Source of the DNA: Schizochytrium sp. CCTCC M209059
Taxonomy: Eukaryota; Sar; Bigyra; Thraustochytrida; Thraustochytriidae
Assembly: GCA_000818945.1 (NCBI GenBank)
Contig: KN805380.1
Coordinates: forward strand, 599,332-663,331
Direction of reading: 5' to 3'
DNA: 64,000 bases
In this document: piece after piece, positions 1 to 10,500 of the stretch
Layout: the number at the start of each line of letters is the position of its first letter
Position numbering within the stretch: the first letter of the stretch is position 1
Program-made: the position numbers and the translations under genes
The notes under the pieces: generated by a model
What the model was told of the DNA's origin: nothing
Database searches by the model: none
The model's input: the letters and a program-made list of their open reading frames with translations, nothing else

Positions 1-225
1 GGGGGGGGGGGGGGGGAAGAGAGGACGCGGCGATTGAGGGAGAGCGGGAAAGCGAGTGGACAAGATCCTGGCGCGAGTCCAGCCCAGTCGCCCCCTTGCG
101 GGACTTAGCCCGCCCGCTCGCTCGCTCCCTCCCGCAAGCGAGTGAGAGAGTGAGCGCGCGCGTCCCCAAGGCTCGCACAATCGTGCGCGTGCGCTTTCTT
201 TGTTGTTTCTTTCTTCGCCAGCCCC

Positions 226-267
226 GCTTTGCTTTGCTCTGCTTTGCTCTGCTTTGCTTTGCTTTGC
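226..267. repeat. GCTTT/GCTCT pentanucleotide array
   Basis: About eight tandem pentamers alternate between GCTTT and GCTCT on the plus strand. This is the reverse complement of the AAAGC/AGAGC family that recurs at 1862-1916, 2070-2130 and 15080-15510. Confidence 0.85.
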
Positions 268-1331
268 TGGGCCATCCCATCCAGCCAGGCGCGCGACGAC
301 AGCCGCGGCGGCCTCTCCTCTCCTCGCCAGCCGGCTTTCGCCGCAGCTCCTGCACGATCTTCCTCCCCGCGGCTCTTGGGAGTTCACGCATGCAGGGAGC
401 GCACGAAGGAAGAAAGGGAGCGAGGCAGAGCAATGCAACTGGAGCAGCAGCACACGAGGGGCGCCGCGCTCGATGCAGACGAGGGAGGCGGCCGGGCCTC
501 CCTCCCTCTCTCCCTCCCTCGCGCGCATGCAGGGCGAGATGCCCGCCCGCAAGGCAAGAGCTCGTGCCGCGTCAGCGTAGCGTTGCGGTGCGGTGCGAGA
601 GCGAAAGAGGAACGTGAGCCGAGGTCACGCACGCTGCCGCTGCGGTCGGTACACACTCGCCGTCTCAGGCAGGCGAAGCCTTCATGCATGTACGTATACG
701 TGTGTAATAAGCGAAGGCCCTCGCTCGCTCGCTCGCTCGCCTGCGAAAGCTTGCCAGCGAGCTTGGCTTGGCCTGCGAGCTTGCTTGGCCTGCGAGCTTG
801 CTTGGGGGGAGACCGCGCTCGCCAGGCCCGGTACCTTCCGGCCGCGACGCGAAGGCGCAGGAAGCGGCGAGGGGGCCGAGGCGAGGCGCGAAGGCCGTCG
901 ATGCTCATGCCTGCGCGGCGTGTCGCTGCCGCTGCCGCCACGGCGAGCGCTACGGCGAGCGCGAGCGCGACCGGAGGCCAGGCGAGTGGGCGGCGAACGG
1001 ACGCAGGAGGAGGGCGAGAGAGCAATCGAGCACACCCGCGGTTGTGCCAGACGGTCGCGCGAGAGGAGGGCACGTCCACGGTGCACACCGCTCAGACACG
1101 CGAGGAGAGGAAAGACGGACTCGCCGCGGTGGTTGAGCGAGCGACTAGCACGGCTTCTTGGGCAAGCGGGACTGACGCGCGCGGCAGCGGGGAGGGGGAG
1201 GGTGGAGGGAAGGGGCGCGCGCGGCAGCAATAGGGACGAAGTGAGCACTGACTGACGGACAAACTTGCGGACCGCGCAGCGCAGAGCAGAAGATTTTCAC
1301 CGGGGCGAACGAGCGCGGACCATTTCGAAGA

Positions 1332-1441
1332 GAGAAAGGACAAAGGCCAGAAAGGAAAAGAAAGGAAAGGAAAGAAAAGAAAAGAAAAAACTTTTTCTTT
1401 CTTTTCTTTTTTCTTTTTTCTCCTTTCTTCCTTTCCTTTTC
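1332..1441. repeat. purine run abutting its complementary pyrimidine run
   Basis: About 60 bases of nearly pure A/G (GAAAG, GGAAA and GAAAA units) switch sharply at about 1390 to about 50 bases of nearly pure T/C built from the complementary units. This makes a long imperfect inverted repeat that could form a hairpin or an unusual helix. No gene covers it convincingly. Confidence 0.7.
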
Positions 1442-1666
1442 ATTCCACTCTCGCTGCTCTTTCTGGCGGCTCAAGCACGGCGGCACAGCGCCTGGCTGAT
1501 CAGTTCGAACTTGCTGGCTGATTGCGCGATAGCCTGTGTGTATACTGAGAGACGCCTGGTTCATTCCCATTTTCGCCGGGCCACGCACTCACTCACGCAC
1601 ACGGCTGTACACACCGCCGTCCCTGGCGGGTTCCGGCGGTAAAGCGTAAACCAACGGCGGGGGGAA

Positions 1667-1711
1667 GAAAGAAAAGAAAAGAAAAGAAAAGAAAAGAAAA
1701 GAAAAGAAAAG
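1667..1711. repeat. GAAAA pentanucleotide array
   Basis: About eight near-perfect copies of GAAAA/AGAAA lie in a purine-only stretch, followed about 50 bases later (1761-1786) by a CT dinucleotide run. Confidence 0.85.
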
Positions 1712-1861
1712 GGAAAAAACACGGGAAAAAGCAGCGTGTGCGCTTCTTTTTCGTTTCCATTCTCTCTCTCTCTCTCTCTCTCTCTTGCCAAACCTCGCGT
1801 CAAGGCAGGCAGTGCAGATCGCCTTCACTCCTCGCGCCGCTCCCCTCGCCCGATTTGTCCC

Positions 1862-1916
1862 GAGCAAAGCAAACCAAAGCAAAGCAAAGCAAAGCAAACC
1901 AAGACAAAGCGAAAAT
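1862..1916. repeat. GCAAA pentanucleotide array
   Basis: Tandem GCAAA units with a few GCAAAC variants. This belongs to the same pentamer family as the arrays at 2070-2130 and 15080-15510. Confidence 0.85.
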
Positions 1917-2069
1917 CGAGGTAGCCGTGGGTGGCCAGAGTCAGAGCAGTCGTCTCCCCTCGAGCCCGCGGCAAAGCATAGCATCCCAGCCAGCCTCTAC
2001 TCCTGGACAAGCAGGCGCCCCGCCACTCGTTTTCCGGCGCTCCGGCTTGCGAGGCAGTCGAGCAACCCA

Positions 2070-2130
2070 AAACAACCCAAAGCAAAGCAAAGCGAAGCAA
2101 AGCAAAGCAAAGCAAAAGCAAGCTTAGCAA
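2070..2130. repeat. GCAAA pentanucleotide array
   Basis: Tandem GCAAA/GCGAA units. It is followed at 2301-2346 by a GGGAA/GGAAA array. Confidence 0.85.
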
Positions 2131-2554
2131 AGCTCGCCCAGGGACGCGGCTCGAAAGCCGTAGAAGCAGGTATCGCTCGCTGCAACCTCGGCCAGCCAGC
2201 TATAGGCCCGGGCGCAAAACGACAAACAAAGAACGTCACGAGCCCGAACTGGGCGCCGCCGAAACCCGGCGAGGAAGATCCGCGTACGGCCAGGCCGGGA
2301 GGAAGGGAAGGGAAAGGAAGGGAAGGGAAGGGAAAGGAAGGGAAGCCTGGTGCTAGCTCGCTACCTGGTTGGCGCCGCAGGGAACCCACGAAAAGGGAAA
2401 GTAAAGGTAAAGGCAAAAGCCCACCGAGAGAGGAAGGAAAGGAAGGAAGAAGCAAGGCCCAGGCGGCCGCAAATCTGCAACGCGCAGAGAGGCGAGGGAC
2501 GGCCCTCGCGGCGCTGCGCTGGCAGAGAGCCAGAAAAGACACATCAGACAGACC

Positions 2555-4369
2555 ATGAACGAGACCGTCGGCAACGAGACCATCGGCAACGAGGCCGGCG
2601 AGGAGATGGCGTGGCTCGACAATTTCGAGGACATCGAAGACGAGCACGGCGCACCGTCAGACATTAGCATCGCGTGGTCGCGAGTAGACCCGGAACGAGG
2701 CAGCGACGCCAAGGATGACCTCGTATCCCCCTCAATTGGCCCTTCGCAGGCCACGACAGAAGAAGATGGCTTGGAGGCCCTTCACCTCAAGCCCATGGAC
2801 CTCATCTTTCTCAACGAGCCAGACGCAGAGACCGAAGTACACGAAGGCGACCACGCAGCAGCACGCATGGCATCACAAAACGCTGCCACCGCTCCTTCTG
2901 CTCCTTCTGCTGTAGCTACTGCTTCTCTCAGCGCCGCGGCAGACGCACCACCATCAAGGCCCAGACACGCCATGATGCTTACACACATGCAACGACACTC
3001 CGAAGCCGTTCTCTCCTCCAAGGAGGAGCGACGTTCGCATGAGAAACGCATGCTCGCCCGCTCGCACGCAAACCCATCCGCCTCGTCAGTCCACGTGTAT
3101 CCGGGCCACATGCCCGCCATGGCACCGTACCCGTATGCGCTCGGGCCTCCTCATCATCATCAACAACAGCATCACTACGCCATGGCGGCGGCGCCAGTGT
3201 ACGGTTCCGTGCCTACCAGAGCAGGCCCTGACCCCTCGCACATCGATGCACACCTCAAACTTCAGGAGCGACAGCTGCTTGCTCAATACCGCGAAATTCA
3301 GCTCGCGCGTCAAGCCTTGCAGGTACAAGCGCAATACATGCACGAAGCGCAATACATGCACGAAGCACATCTTCAGGCGAGAGAACAGCAAGCACAATAC
3401 ATGCGCGCTGTTGCTGCTGCTGCTGCGGCGGCGGCTGCTGGTGCTTCACCAATGACTCCAGCAGCCGCGGCAGCATACCAAACACATCAGCAAGGACCGC
3501 TCGGCCACTCGCGCCACGCCATGCTGCAGCGTGCAAATTCGGACGGATGCGCAACAATGAGACCGCTTGGATCCGCTGCGTATGCAAACGGAGTTGTGCA
3601 CCATGGTCCTGTCGCAGCCACTGCAGCTGCAGCAACCCCTTTGTCAGCTTCGGCAAGGGCTGCTGCTGCGGGTGAAGCGGCTGGTGCTTCTGACCTGCAC
3701 CGAGCCACCTCCGACGATCGTCATTGCGCCAAACGCCGCCTGTCTGAACATTACGGCCACCACGGCTGCATCAGCCCCAAGAACGCCAACGTAAAGCGAT
3801 TTGCTGCGCTTGGCATCAACGACACGCCTAGCCCGACGTCGAGCCCAGAACCCGACACAAATCAGGGCGCCCAAACCGCCATGCCAGAGCTGCACGCCAC
3901 CCGTGTCACCAAGGCGAACCGTCGCAGCGTGTGCGAGTTTTGCTTGCGCAAATTCGACGCCCCAGACGACTTGCTCGAGCACCGCGAGAAACACATACTT
4001 GGCGAAAATAGCTTCACCTGCGTGCAGCCTGGCTGCCACAAGACGTACTCTACGGGTGAAGGTTTGCGTCTTCATGTGCGCAACGTTCATCTCGATGCCA
4101 AGATTTGGAGGTGCCTGGCTGATGACTGTGGTCGCTCCTTCGTGCGACAGTCGGACCTTCGCATGCACATCATCCGCATCCATTTGAACATTCGCCCCTT
4201 TCCTTGCGTGCTCGAGACATGCAAAAAGTCGTTTGCTTGCCACTCCGAGCTCCGTCGCCACGTCCACTCGTGCCACAAGGTGTCGTGCCCTAAACCTGAA
4301 GACTGCAAGCCCGTCGTCAACCCGATGGACCTTGCTTTTGTCAAACGACTCATGCTCAAGCTCGAGTAG
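2555..4369 (+). CDS. four-finger C2H2 zinc-finger protein
   Basis: The protein has 604 residues and starts at the first ATG of the frame, just after an in-frame open but repeat-rich leader; it ends at TAG. Residues 1-450 are low complexity: acidic N-terminus, His/Gln runs near residues 200-210, repeated QYMHEA units near 260-275 and poly-Ala near 285-295. Four C2H2 fingers follow at about residues 460-577. Finger 1 has C-x2-C-x12-H-x3-H; fingers 2-4 have the wider C-x4-C-x12-H-x4-H spacing with seven-residue-type linkers, as in TFIIIA/ZNF-type DNA-binding proteins. This supports a nuclear sequence-specific nucleic-acid-binding role, probably transcriptional. The poly-Ala and Gln tracts are typical of activation or repression regions. 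The target is unknown. A TFIIIA orthologue (usually nine fingers) is less likely with only four. Confidence 0.9.
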   Translation: MNETVGNETIGNEAGEEMAWLDNFEDIEDEHGAPSDISIAWSRVDPERGSDAKDDLVSPSIGPSQATTEEDGLEALHLKPMDLIFLNEPDAETEVHEGDHAAARMASQNAATAPSAPSAVATASLSAAADAPPSRPRHAMMLTHMQRHSEAVLSSKEERRSHEKRMLARSHANPSASSVHVYPGHMPAMAPYPYALGPPHHHQQQHHYAMAAAPVYGSVPTRAGPDPSHIDAHLKLQERQLLAQYREIQLARQALQVQAQYMHEAQYMHEAHLQAREQQAQYMRAVAAAAAAAAAGASPMTPAAAAAYQTHQQGPLGHSRHAMLQRANSDGCATMRPLGSAAYANGVVHHGPVAATAAAATPLSASARAAAAGEAAGASDLHRATSDDRHCAKRRLSEHYGHHGCISPKNANVKRFAALGINDTPSPTSSPEPDTNQGAQTAMPELHATRVTKANRRSVCEFCLRKFDAPDDLLEHREKHILGENSFTCVQPGCHKTYSTGEGLRLHVRNVHLDAKIWRCLADDCGRSFVRQSDLRMHIIRIHLNIRPFPCVLETCKKSFACHSELRRHVHSCHKVSCPKPEDCKPVVNPMDLAFVKRLMLKLE

Positions 4370-4933
4370 CTCTATAGCTAGCTTCTCGAGGAGCTTTTTG
4401 TTTCATTCTTTGCGCCCATGTTTTCACCGTCACTTATGTACGTGATCGATCGATCATCAACACGCCTCTTCTGCCACTCTCTTTTATCCATGACCATAGA
4501 CAATTATACAACCTGCTAATGCCCATAGTTCTCCTTCATCAACTCGATCATCTTTCCCTTGCTCTTTTCCGCAACAGCCCAACACCCCGCGTGTGCACGT
4601 TTACATATACATACATACATACAAACATCTATCCCCTCCTCGCGTCAATCCTGTGCCCGTGCTCATTCGGCCCCGCTCATCAGCCATGCAGGTCAGTCAC
4701 GGTCTCCTTCGTGCACACGAGTTCGGGCTTTGCCTGCCTCCGCGGCTGCGACTGTGCCTGCCTGCCTACCCGCTCACGGTTCTTCTGCCCTAGGTCAAGG
4801 ATGGCGGCAGTGCATGAGTGCGTGAGTGCGTGAGTGCAGAGCAGAGCCGTGCCGTGTGCACGACTCGCCCCCCAGGACTTCCCTTCCTTCCTTCCTTTGC
4901 TCTTCTCCTGTATCAACATCTAATGGCGTGTTC

Positions 4934-4946
4934 GCTTGCGTGCTTA

Positions 4947-4987
<41 letters not shown>

Positions 4988-5013
4988 ATACTTACTTGCT
5001 TGCGTCTTTGCTT
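4934..5013. repeat. GCTT tetranucleotide array
   Basis: About 16-18 near-perfect GCTT/GCTTAC units. Confidence 0.85.
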
Positions 5014-5404
5014 GCTTCGGTGGTCTACTCAAAGACGCACGCCACGAGTTGGAACCCGCTCGACTCGCCCGCTGCTGCACCACGACTCGCGAGTCCTCGC
5101 ATCATGATACTCGCGCCGCCGAGACCGACTCTCCTCGCATGCAGCTTGCGTGCTTTTCTGTAGAGCACGGAGGCGCGCGGCCTGGATCGTCGCATCAGCT
5201 CGGACCGTCACGCTCGCGGACGCACGCGCGATGATGCTCACGAGACGAGTACGGGCCGCGCCGCACGCGCGGATGAAGCGCCTTGATCTGTGCGCTTCGC
5301 TCCTCGAGAGATCGCTCGCTGTCGCTGTCTCTACCCGCCTTCCACACTCGCAGCTGCATAGCCCCTCGCGGCTCGTGCTTCGCAGCGCAGCGCGAGCTCT
5401 CGAG

Positions 5405-5405
<1 letters not shown>

Positions 5406-5441
<36 letters not shown>
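5406..5441. repeat. (CTG)12 trinucleotide repeat
   Basis: Twelve perfect CTG units outside any supportable gene. Confidence 0.9.
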
Positions 5442-5444
<3 letters not shown>

Positions 5445-6055
5445 CACGCGTGGAGCCCGCCGTCCGTCCGTCTTGGCGGGTGGAGCGCGACGGGCCCCCT
5501 CCGCGATACGGTTCTGCTGGTCGATCGCTCGTTCGATGAATGATTAGCAATGTGAGATCGAGAGGCCCATCGACCGTCCTCGCCTCACAAGTGCTATACT
5601 CTACACGACACAGGCGCGTGGTACCTCGCGCCGTTTCCGCTCCGACTCGCTGCTGAGCGCGCCGGGCTGACTGTTTGCCTAGCTGCCTGGCTATTGATTT
5701 CGATCTGGCTGGATTGGTTGAGCGACTGACATGTGAGTACTGGATTTGGTTGATTGTGGATGCATTGATGGATTCACTGATGGCGTTGGTCGGGCGACAG
5801 CGTTACCTTATTACGCCGTCCTCGACGCCCGCCCGCGAGGCAAGTACCATCGGGCAATGCTGGACGCGAGCTGTAGCTTTCGCCGCAGCGGGGTTCTGGG
5901 GCGCGCGAGTCGATCGTGATCGATCATTCGTGAGTGGCCGCCGCTTAGTATACTGAATGGATGGATGGGTGAATGGACGGATGCGTTGATGCATGAATGC
6001 ATGCATGCGAGTTGACGCCTCGATCCATACTCACGAGAACAACGCTCGCTAGCTA

Positions 6056-6101
6056 GAGCTTGAGCTAGAGCTTGAGCTTGAGCTTGAGCTTGAGCTTGAG
6101 T
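6056..6101. repeat. GAGCTT hexanucleotide array
   Basis: Seven to eight tandem GAGCTT/GAGCTA units containing repeated AGCT palindromes. A GATC run follows at 6123-6142. Confidence 0.85.
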
Positions 6102-6689
6102 TCTTCTTTCCGGCGATCCGCGCTTGATCGATCGATCGATCGACTCACGCACGACCCGTTGACGACCGACTTCGCGCCATTCGTCCCCCATCATGCACAC
6201 CTGCCCGCATACTCTCCAGGGGAGAGCACAGGTAAGACTTGCACTTGTGTGGGAGCCATCAATCGTGCCAGTGAGGTAAGAGTCTTCGCCGTTTGCTGCA
6301 GATGCGGTTGCAAGGCAGGCAGCCGCAGCGCGGACGGCCATGGAGGACGTCGTCCCCATAAGGTGTTTGCCAGCCGGCCGGCCTGGGCCGAGCGTGCCCG
6401 TGAGCAGTCACGGGCCAGCGCGGCAGGCCGATGGCGATCCCAGCTGCGTAGCTGGCCGCGAGAAAAGAGCGCAAGCCTCGAAATTGAGCCCAACTCTCGT
6501 AATTGCCACTTTTACTAGACTGTCTACCGACAAAAGCAACTCACCGACCGACCTAAGAGGGGAAAACTGCACGACCGTACGAGGGAAGAATCGGATCCGG
6601 GCGAGGTAGCGTCCTGGCGTCTGGCTGCAGCCCGAAAAGACCTTTCATCCTTCATTGGGCGAGCGCATTCATTCAGTCATTCATTTATT

Positions 6690-6770
6690 CAGTCAGTCAG
6701 TCAGTCAGTCAGTCAGTCAGTCAGTCAGTCAGTCAGTCAGTCAGTCAGCCAGTCAGTCAGTCAGTCAGTC
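6690..6770. repeat. (CAGT)n tetranucleotide array
   Basis: About 20 tandem CAGT units with one interruption, flanked by CATT variants. A shorter array of the same motif lies at 17387-17432. Confidence 0.9.
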
Positions 6771-7588
6771 ATTCATTCATTAGACTCGACATCGAACATG
6801 GAGCACCTCCGCTTCCATTTGGCGCAGAAGAGCGTTATTATTTTGGACGATCGATCGAACACACGAAGATCAATGACAGTCCAGCGAGCTAAGACTCTGC
6901 GCACACTGCAGCCAGGCCTTCTAGATCACACAATCAGCGCACTGTAGCCAGCTGCATCCAGCCAGCCACCCAGGCCTCTCCGGCCTCACGCCACGGACAC
7001 GGCGCGGCCCCGTGCGTCTTCCGACCGACCGACGCCACCGCCGCGGAGCCCCAAGATCGCCGCCGCCGCGCGTCGAGAATGCACAGTCCTCGACGCACGG
7101 CCAGCCGTGCGCGTCCCAGCGCGGGGTGTGCGCGCCCCACGGTGTGCGCCCTGTCCCCACAGCTCTCGCCGTAGCAGTGACGCAGATGTGGGAGCGAGCG
7201 CAGCTGTGGACAGCGCCGGGACAGACAGAGACACGGATGGACAACGCAGGGCGAAAAAGGGTTGCGCACGCACCGGGGGTCCGCGCCGCGCAGCCCCTAA
7301 TGTTAATGAAAGAGAGGGAGGGAGAGAAAGAGAGAGGAGAGACACTCGCAAAGAGTGCCATTTCTTCGAGCGCGGAGTTACCGCGACGCGACGCGACGCG
7401 ACGAGACGAGACGAAGTAGTAGTAGGTCTCTCTTGGAGGCGCGCAGAGGCCGCGCCGCGCGCGAGGTCCTGTGGCCGGGCGATAGCAGCGACAGTCAGTG
7501 TCTGGCTGACGAGAAGAGCCGCCACGGGCAAACCTCGCCCGACGAGTCGAGGCGAGGAACTGACTCATTTTTGCATCGTGAAACGAGG

Positions 7589-10500
7589 ATGGCCGAGGTG
7601 GGGAAGATGCAGGCGCTTGCGCTGAGTGAAAGCGCAGGCTGCTCCCACGTGCAATCCTCGGCCAGCCTCGTGCGGCGAAGACAAGAGATCGCAGAACCTG
7701 CACAAGCAGACATAAGTGATAGCAATCAACACCACTGGGTCGGCGCCGCAAAAGAAGGCGACATCGAGGTCAATCTTCAGAAACTTGCGCGCGTGGCACT
7801 ACGACATGGTCGCTACACCACCTATAAACAGCTTCAAAAGCGCCTCAAATCCATCGAAGGTCCGCCATCAAAAAGAGACCAGGAAGCCAAACGCCGAAAT
7901 GCGCGGTTGCGTCGCCTCCTCACATCGCGCGCGCGAACAGCGCGAAACTTTGCGGCGCAGACAGGTTCCCAAGACCTTGAAACACCCAGAGACACTGTGA
8001 AAGCCAGCACTCTTGATGATCTTTTCGATGTCTCCGACCTTCAAGGCATATGTTTCTCAGGACATCGAGGACCTCGACTATGGGATCCTCCCGCGCAGCT
8101 CCCTTCCGCACAATTTTTGCAGCGACCAGCAACCTCGCACGGAGATATGCCGAGGCAAAACAGCACCGATGAGCCCCGCGCCATCACGCCGAACTCGAGA
8201 AATGACGATTGCTTTGAAAGAGGTCCTGATAGCTATTCGAGCGGCGATGAAGAAGAAAAACAAACAAAAGAAGCAAAACGCCTTGTCTCGTCGCCGGGCA
8301 GGCGGCAAACTGTACGCCCCAAAACATCCCTCAGTCCACCCCGACGAGCGCACAAACGCTTGGATCTTACACCTCAAAAGCCTGGACAACGAGTCATTGC
8401 TGTCCTTCCGCAAAAACAGCAATTGAAGCAGATTCTTTACGAGCGATTCCAGGGCTTCGACCGCAAGGCAGACTCCCCACGAACAATATATGCCGAGTAC
8501 TGTCAAAAACAACGCCTTTTGCCCGAGCCGCTTGGCCTCTCTGAGACCGAGTCCAGGGCTTTGAATTTGAGCCACTTTGGTATTGGTGATGCGCATGCGG
8601 GCGCCATGGCGCAAGGTCTCCGGAATATGCAGGGTCTCCGCACGCTCGACCTGCGAGAAAATCGTCTCGGTGACTCGGCCATTACCGTGCTTCTGCAAAA
8701 TACGGCGCATCTCAAACTTCGAAAGCTCGATCTCAGCCACAGCTGCGTGTCCCGGGGCGCCGCCAAAGCTCTCGGGGCCTTATTGCGCGAGTCTACATCG
8801 CTACGTGTCGTCATTCTCAACAAGGTTCGCTTTGCAGGCGATTCCTTCGAGCGAATATGTCGTGCGCTCCGCACACCAACGTGCACGCTGCGCTTTCTTC
8901 ACCTGTGCGACACTGGAATGGGCCACACACTCGCGACTGCCGAGACGCTAGGAAAAATGCTCTCGCAAAATAAGTCCCTCGTGGCTCTCAATATTGCGTG
9001 GAACAATATTTCCGGAGGCGGGGCCGAAGCACTTGCCCAGGGTATTCGAGCCAATCGCACACTCCATACGCTCGATGCACGCTGGAACATGCTAGGCACA
9101 GCGGCCACGGCACTCGGCGCCGCGCTCGCCAAGAACCGCGTGCTCTCACATCTCGATCTCTCGTACAATCACATTACCGCCGACCAGTGCAAGGAACTTG
9201 CGCAGGGCCTCAACCTCAATCACTCCTTGCTTGGCCTGCACATGGCCGGCAATGCCTACAAAGTTTCTCCTGCCGGCTTTCTCATCCCGCGGAAATATGC
9301 AGTCCTCGATTCCACGAACGCCCACAAGGCCCTCGTCGGTCAGACCACGGACACCATTTGCAATGCCGAACTTCGCCACGACCCCAAGGCCGGGCTTAAA
9401 CGCAGGGCGGCTCTTCAGCGCGAAAAGGCAGCCAAAGAGGCCGAAGACCGCGCTTACAACAAGGCTCATGACCCATTCGCTACGGACTCGGGGCCGCGCC
9501 GCCGAGGCCGCCTCGCCATTCACGGTGGACAACAGCAGCCTCCCGGTGTCAGTCCATTTGGCGAAGATGCTCAGACCGCGCACGAGCGGCTCGCAGCAGC
9601 GACAAGCGCAGTCACCGGCCACAAAACCACAGCTTCTGAAGCATCAACAGATAGCCCTGTCAGTGAACACCCGCACGGATCATCTTCTGGCCGCGTCATC
9701 TCCTTTCGATCTGCCATTGTGGCCGTCACGACGCGGAATCGGAACAAAAGGCACCTCCCGAACCTCCTCGATGTCGTTCGGCTCAAACGCGAGCAAGACA
9801 AAAAGAAGAAGACGCCGCATCTCGACAACTCCGAGCCCGAGTGCGAACATTGCTGGATCTGCGCTCGCTGGCGTGAAGTCCGCGTCGACTTTGTGGACTT
9901 TGCTGCCGCCGAAGAGGCCGCTCTGGCCTCCGCCGCCGAGGAGCTTCGCCGCCAGGAAGAGCGCGAGGAGATTCGCCGTCAGATTGAGAATAATCCTTTT
10001 AAGCAGCGCGTCGTTGCCCAAAAAACGGCACCCAAGCCAAAAACAAACTTTAAGCCCCGTCACATCGAGATGTACCTCAGTATTGACGGCTTTCGCCGCC
10101 CGCGCAAGCTCGCTTACGTGGATGGAGACTTCAAGTACGAGGCCCATGTCATGCTCCCTCCTGGTCGCTGCGAGTTCTTTTTTACGGTCGATGGCGAAAT
10201 GAATAGAGTTCTTGCCTCCAACATGCATGCGGCTGAGGCCTCGCCCGAGGCCCGGCATGCTTTCGAGCTTCTCATCAAACGCAAGCAGGATAGTAAAGAT
10301 GGAGACACCATCCCGTTGCCATGGCGGCTCAAAGACAAGAACCGACAACCGCACAAGCAACGCTACAGCCCGAACGGGCCTCTGCGTCTGCACAGCTTTG
10401 CCATTCTCGAGCGCCTCGAAAAGACCTTGCCGGACACGATTCGGGCCATTCCGCGTCGTCAAAACACGCGTGCGATACCACGGCGGCGTCAGTCTTTTCT

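Larger units (their letters stand above)
1..2554. other. gene-poor low-complexity region
   Basis: The window opens with 16 G residues and continues as GC-rich, strongly strand-biased DNA. It contains GCTTT/GCTCT pentamers, TCGC tetramers, a purine run followed by a complementary pyrimidine run, GAAAA pentamers, a CT dinucleotide run, two GCAAA arrays and a GGGAA array. Many long overlapping frames are open on both strands, but they read as Arg/Ala/Ser/Pro-rich or Lys-rich repeat translations with no domain, so I call no gene. The last few hundred bases presumably hold the promoter and 5' leader of the C2H2 gene starting at 2555. Confidence 0.6.
4370..7588. other. 3.2 kb intergenic region rich in simple repeats
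   Basis: I find no supportable gene here. Both strands carry open frames of 60-280 codons, but they are Arg/Ala/Ser-rich, overlap each other and lack domains. The stretch holds tetramer, trimer and hexamer repeats (separate entries), AGCT and GATC palindromic runs near 6050 and 6123-6142, and a GACGC/GACGA array at 7378-7412 shortly before the LRR gene. The 3' end of the zinc-finger gene and the 5' leader of the LRR gene must lie in it. Confidence 0.55.

Noticed and set aside
229..1255. Several overlapping frames of 180-330 codons on both strands
   Set aside because: All are Arg/Ala/Ser-rich, overlap each other in GC-rich repeat DNA, and show no conserved motif or plausible start.
1785..2558. 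257-codon plus-strand frame ahead of the C2H2 gene
   Set aside because: It translates GCAAA and GGGAA arrays into Lys/Gln/Ser/Gly periodic sequence; it is probably leader or promoter DNA.
6921..7751. 276-codon minus-strand frame overlapping the LRR gene start
   Set aside because: It starts inside the LRR coding region on the opposite strand and has repeat-biased composition and no domain.
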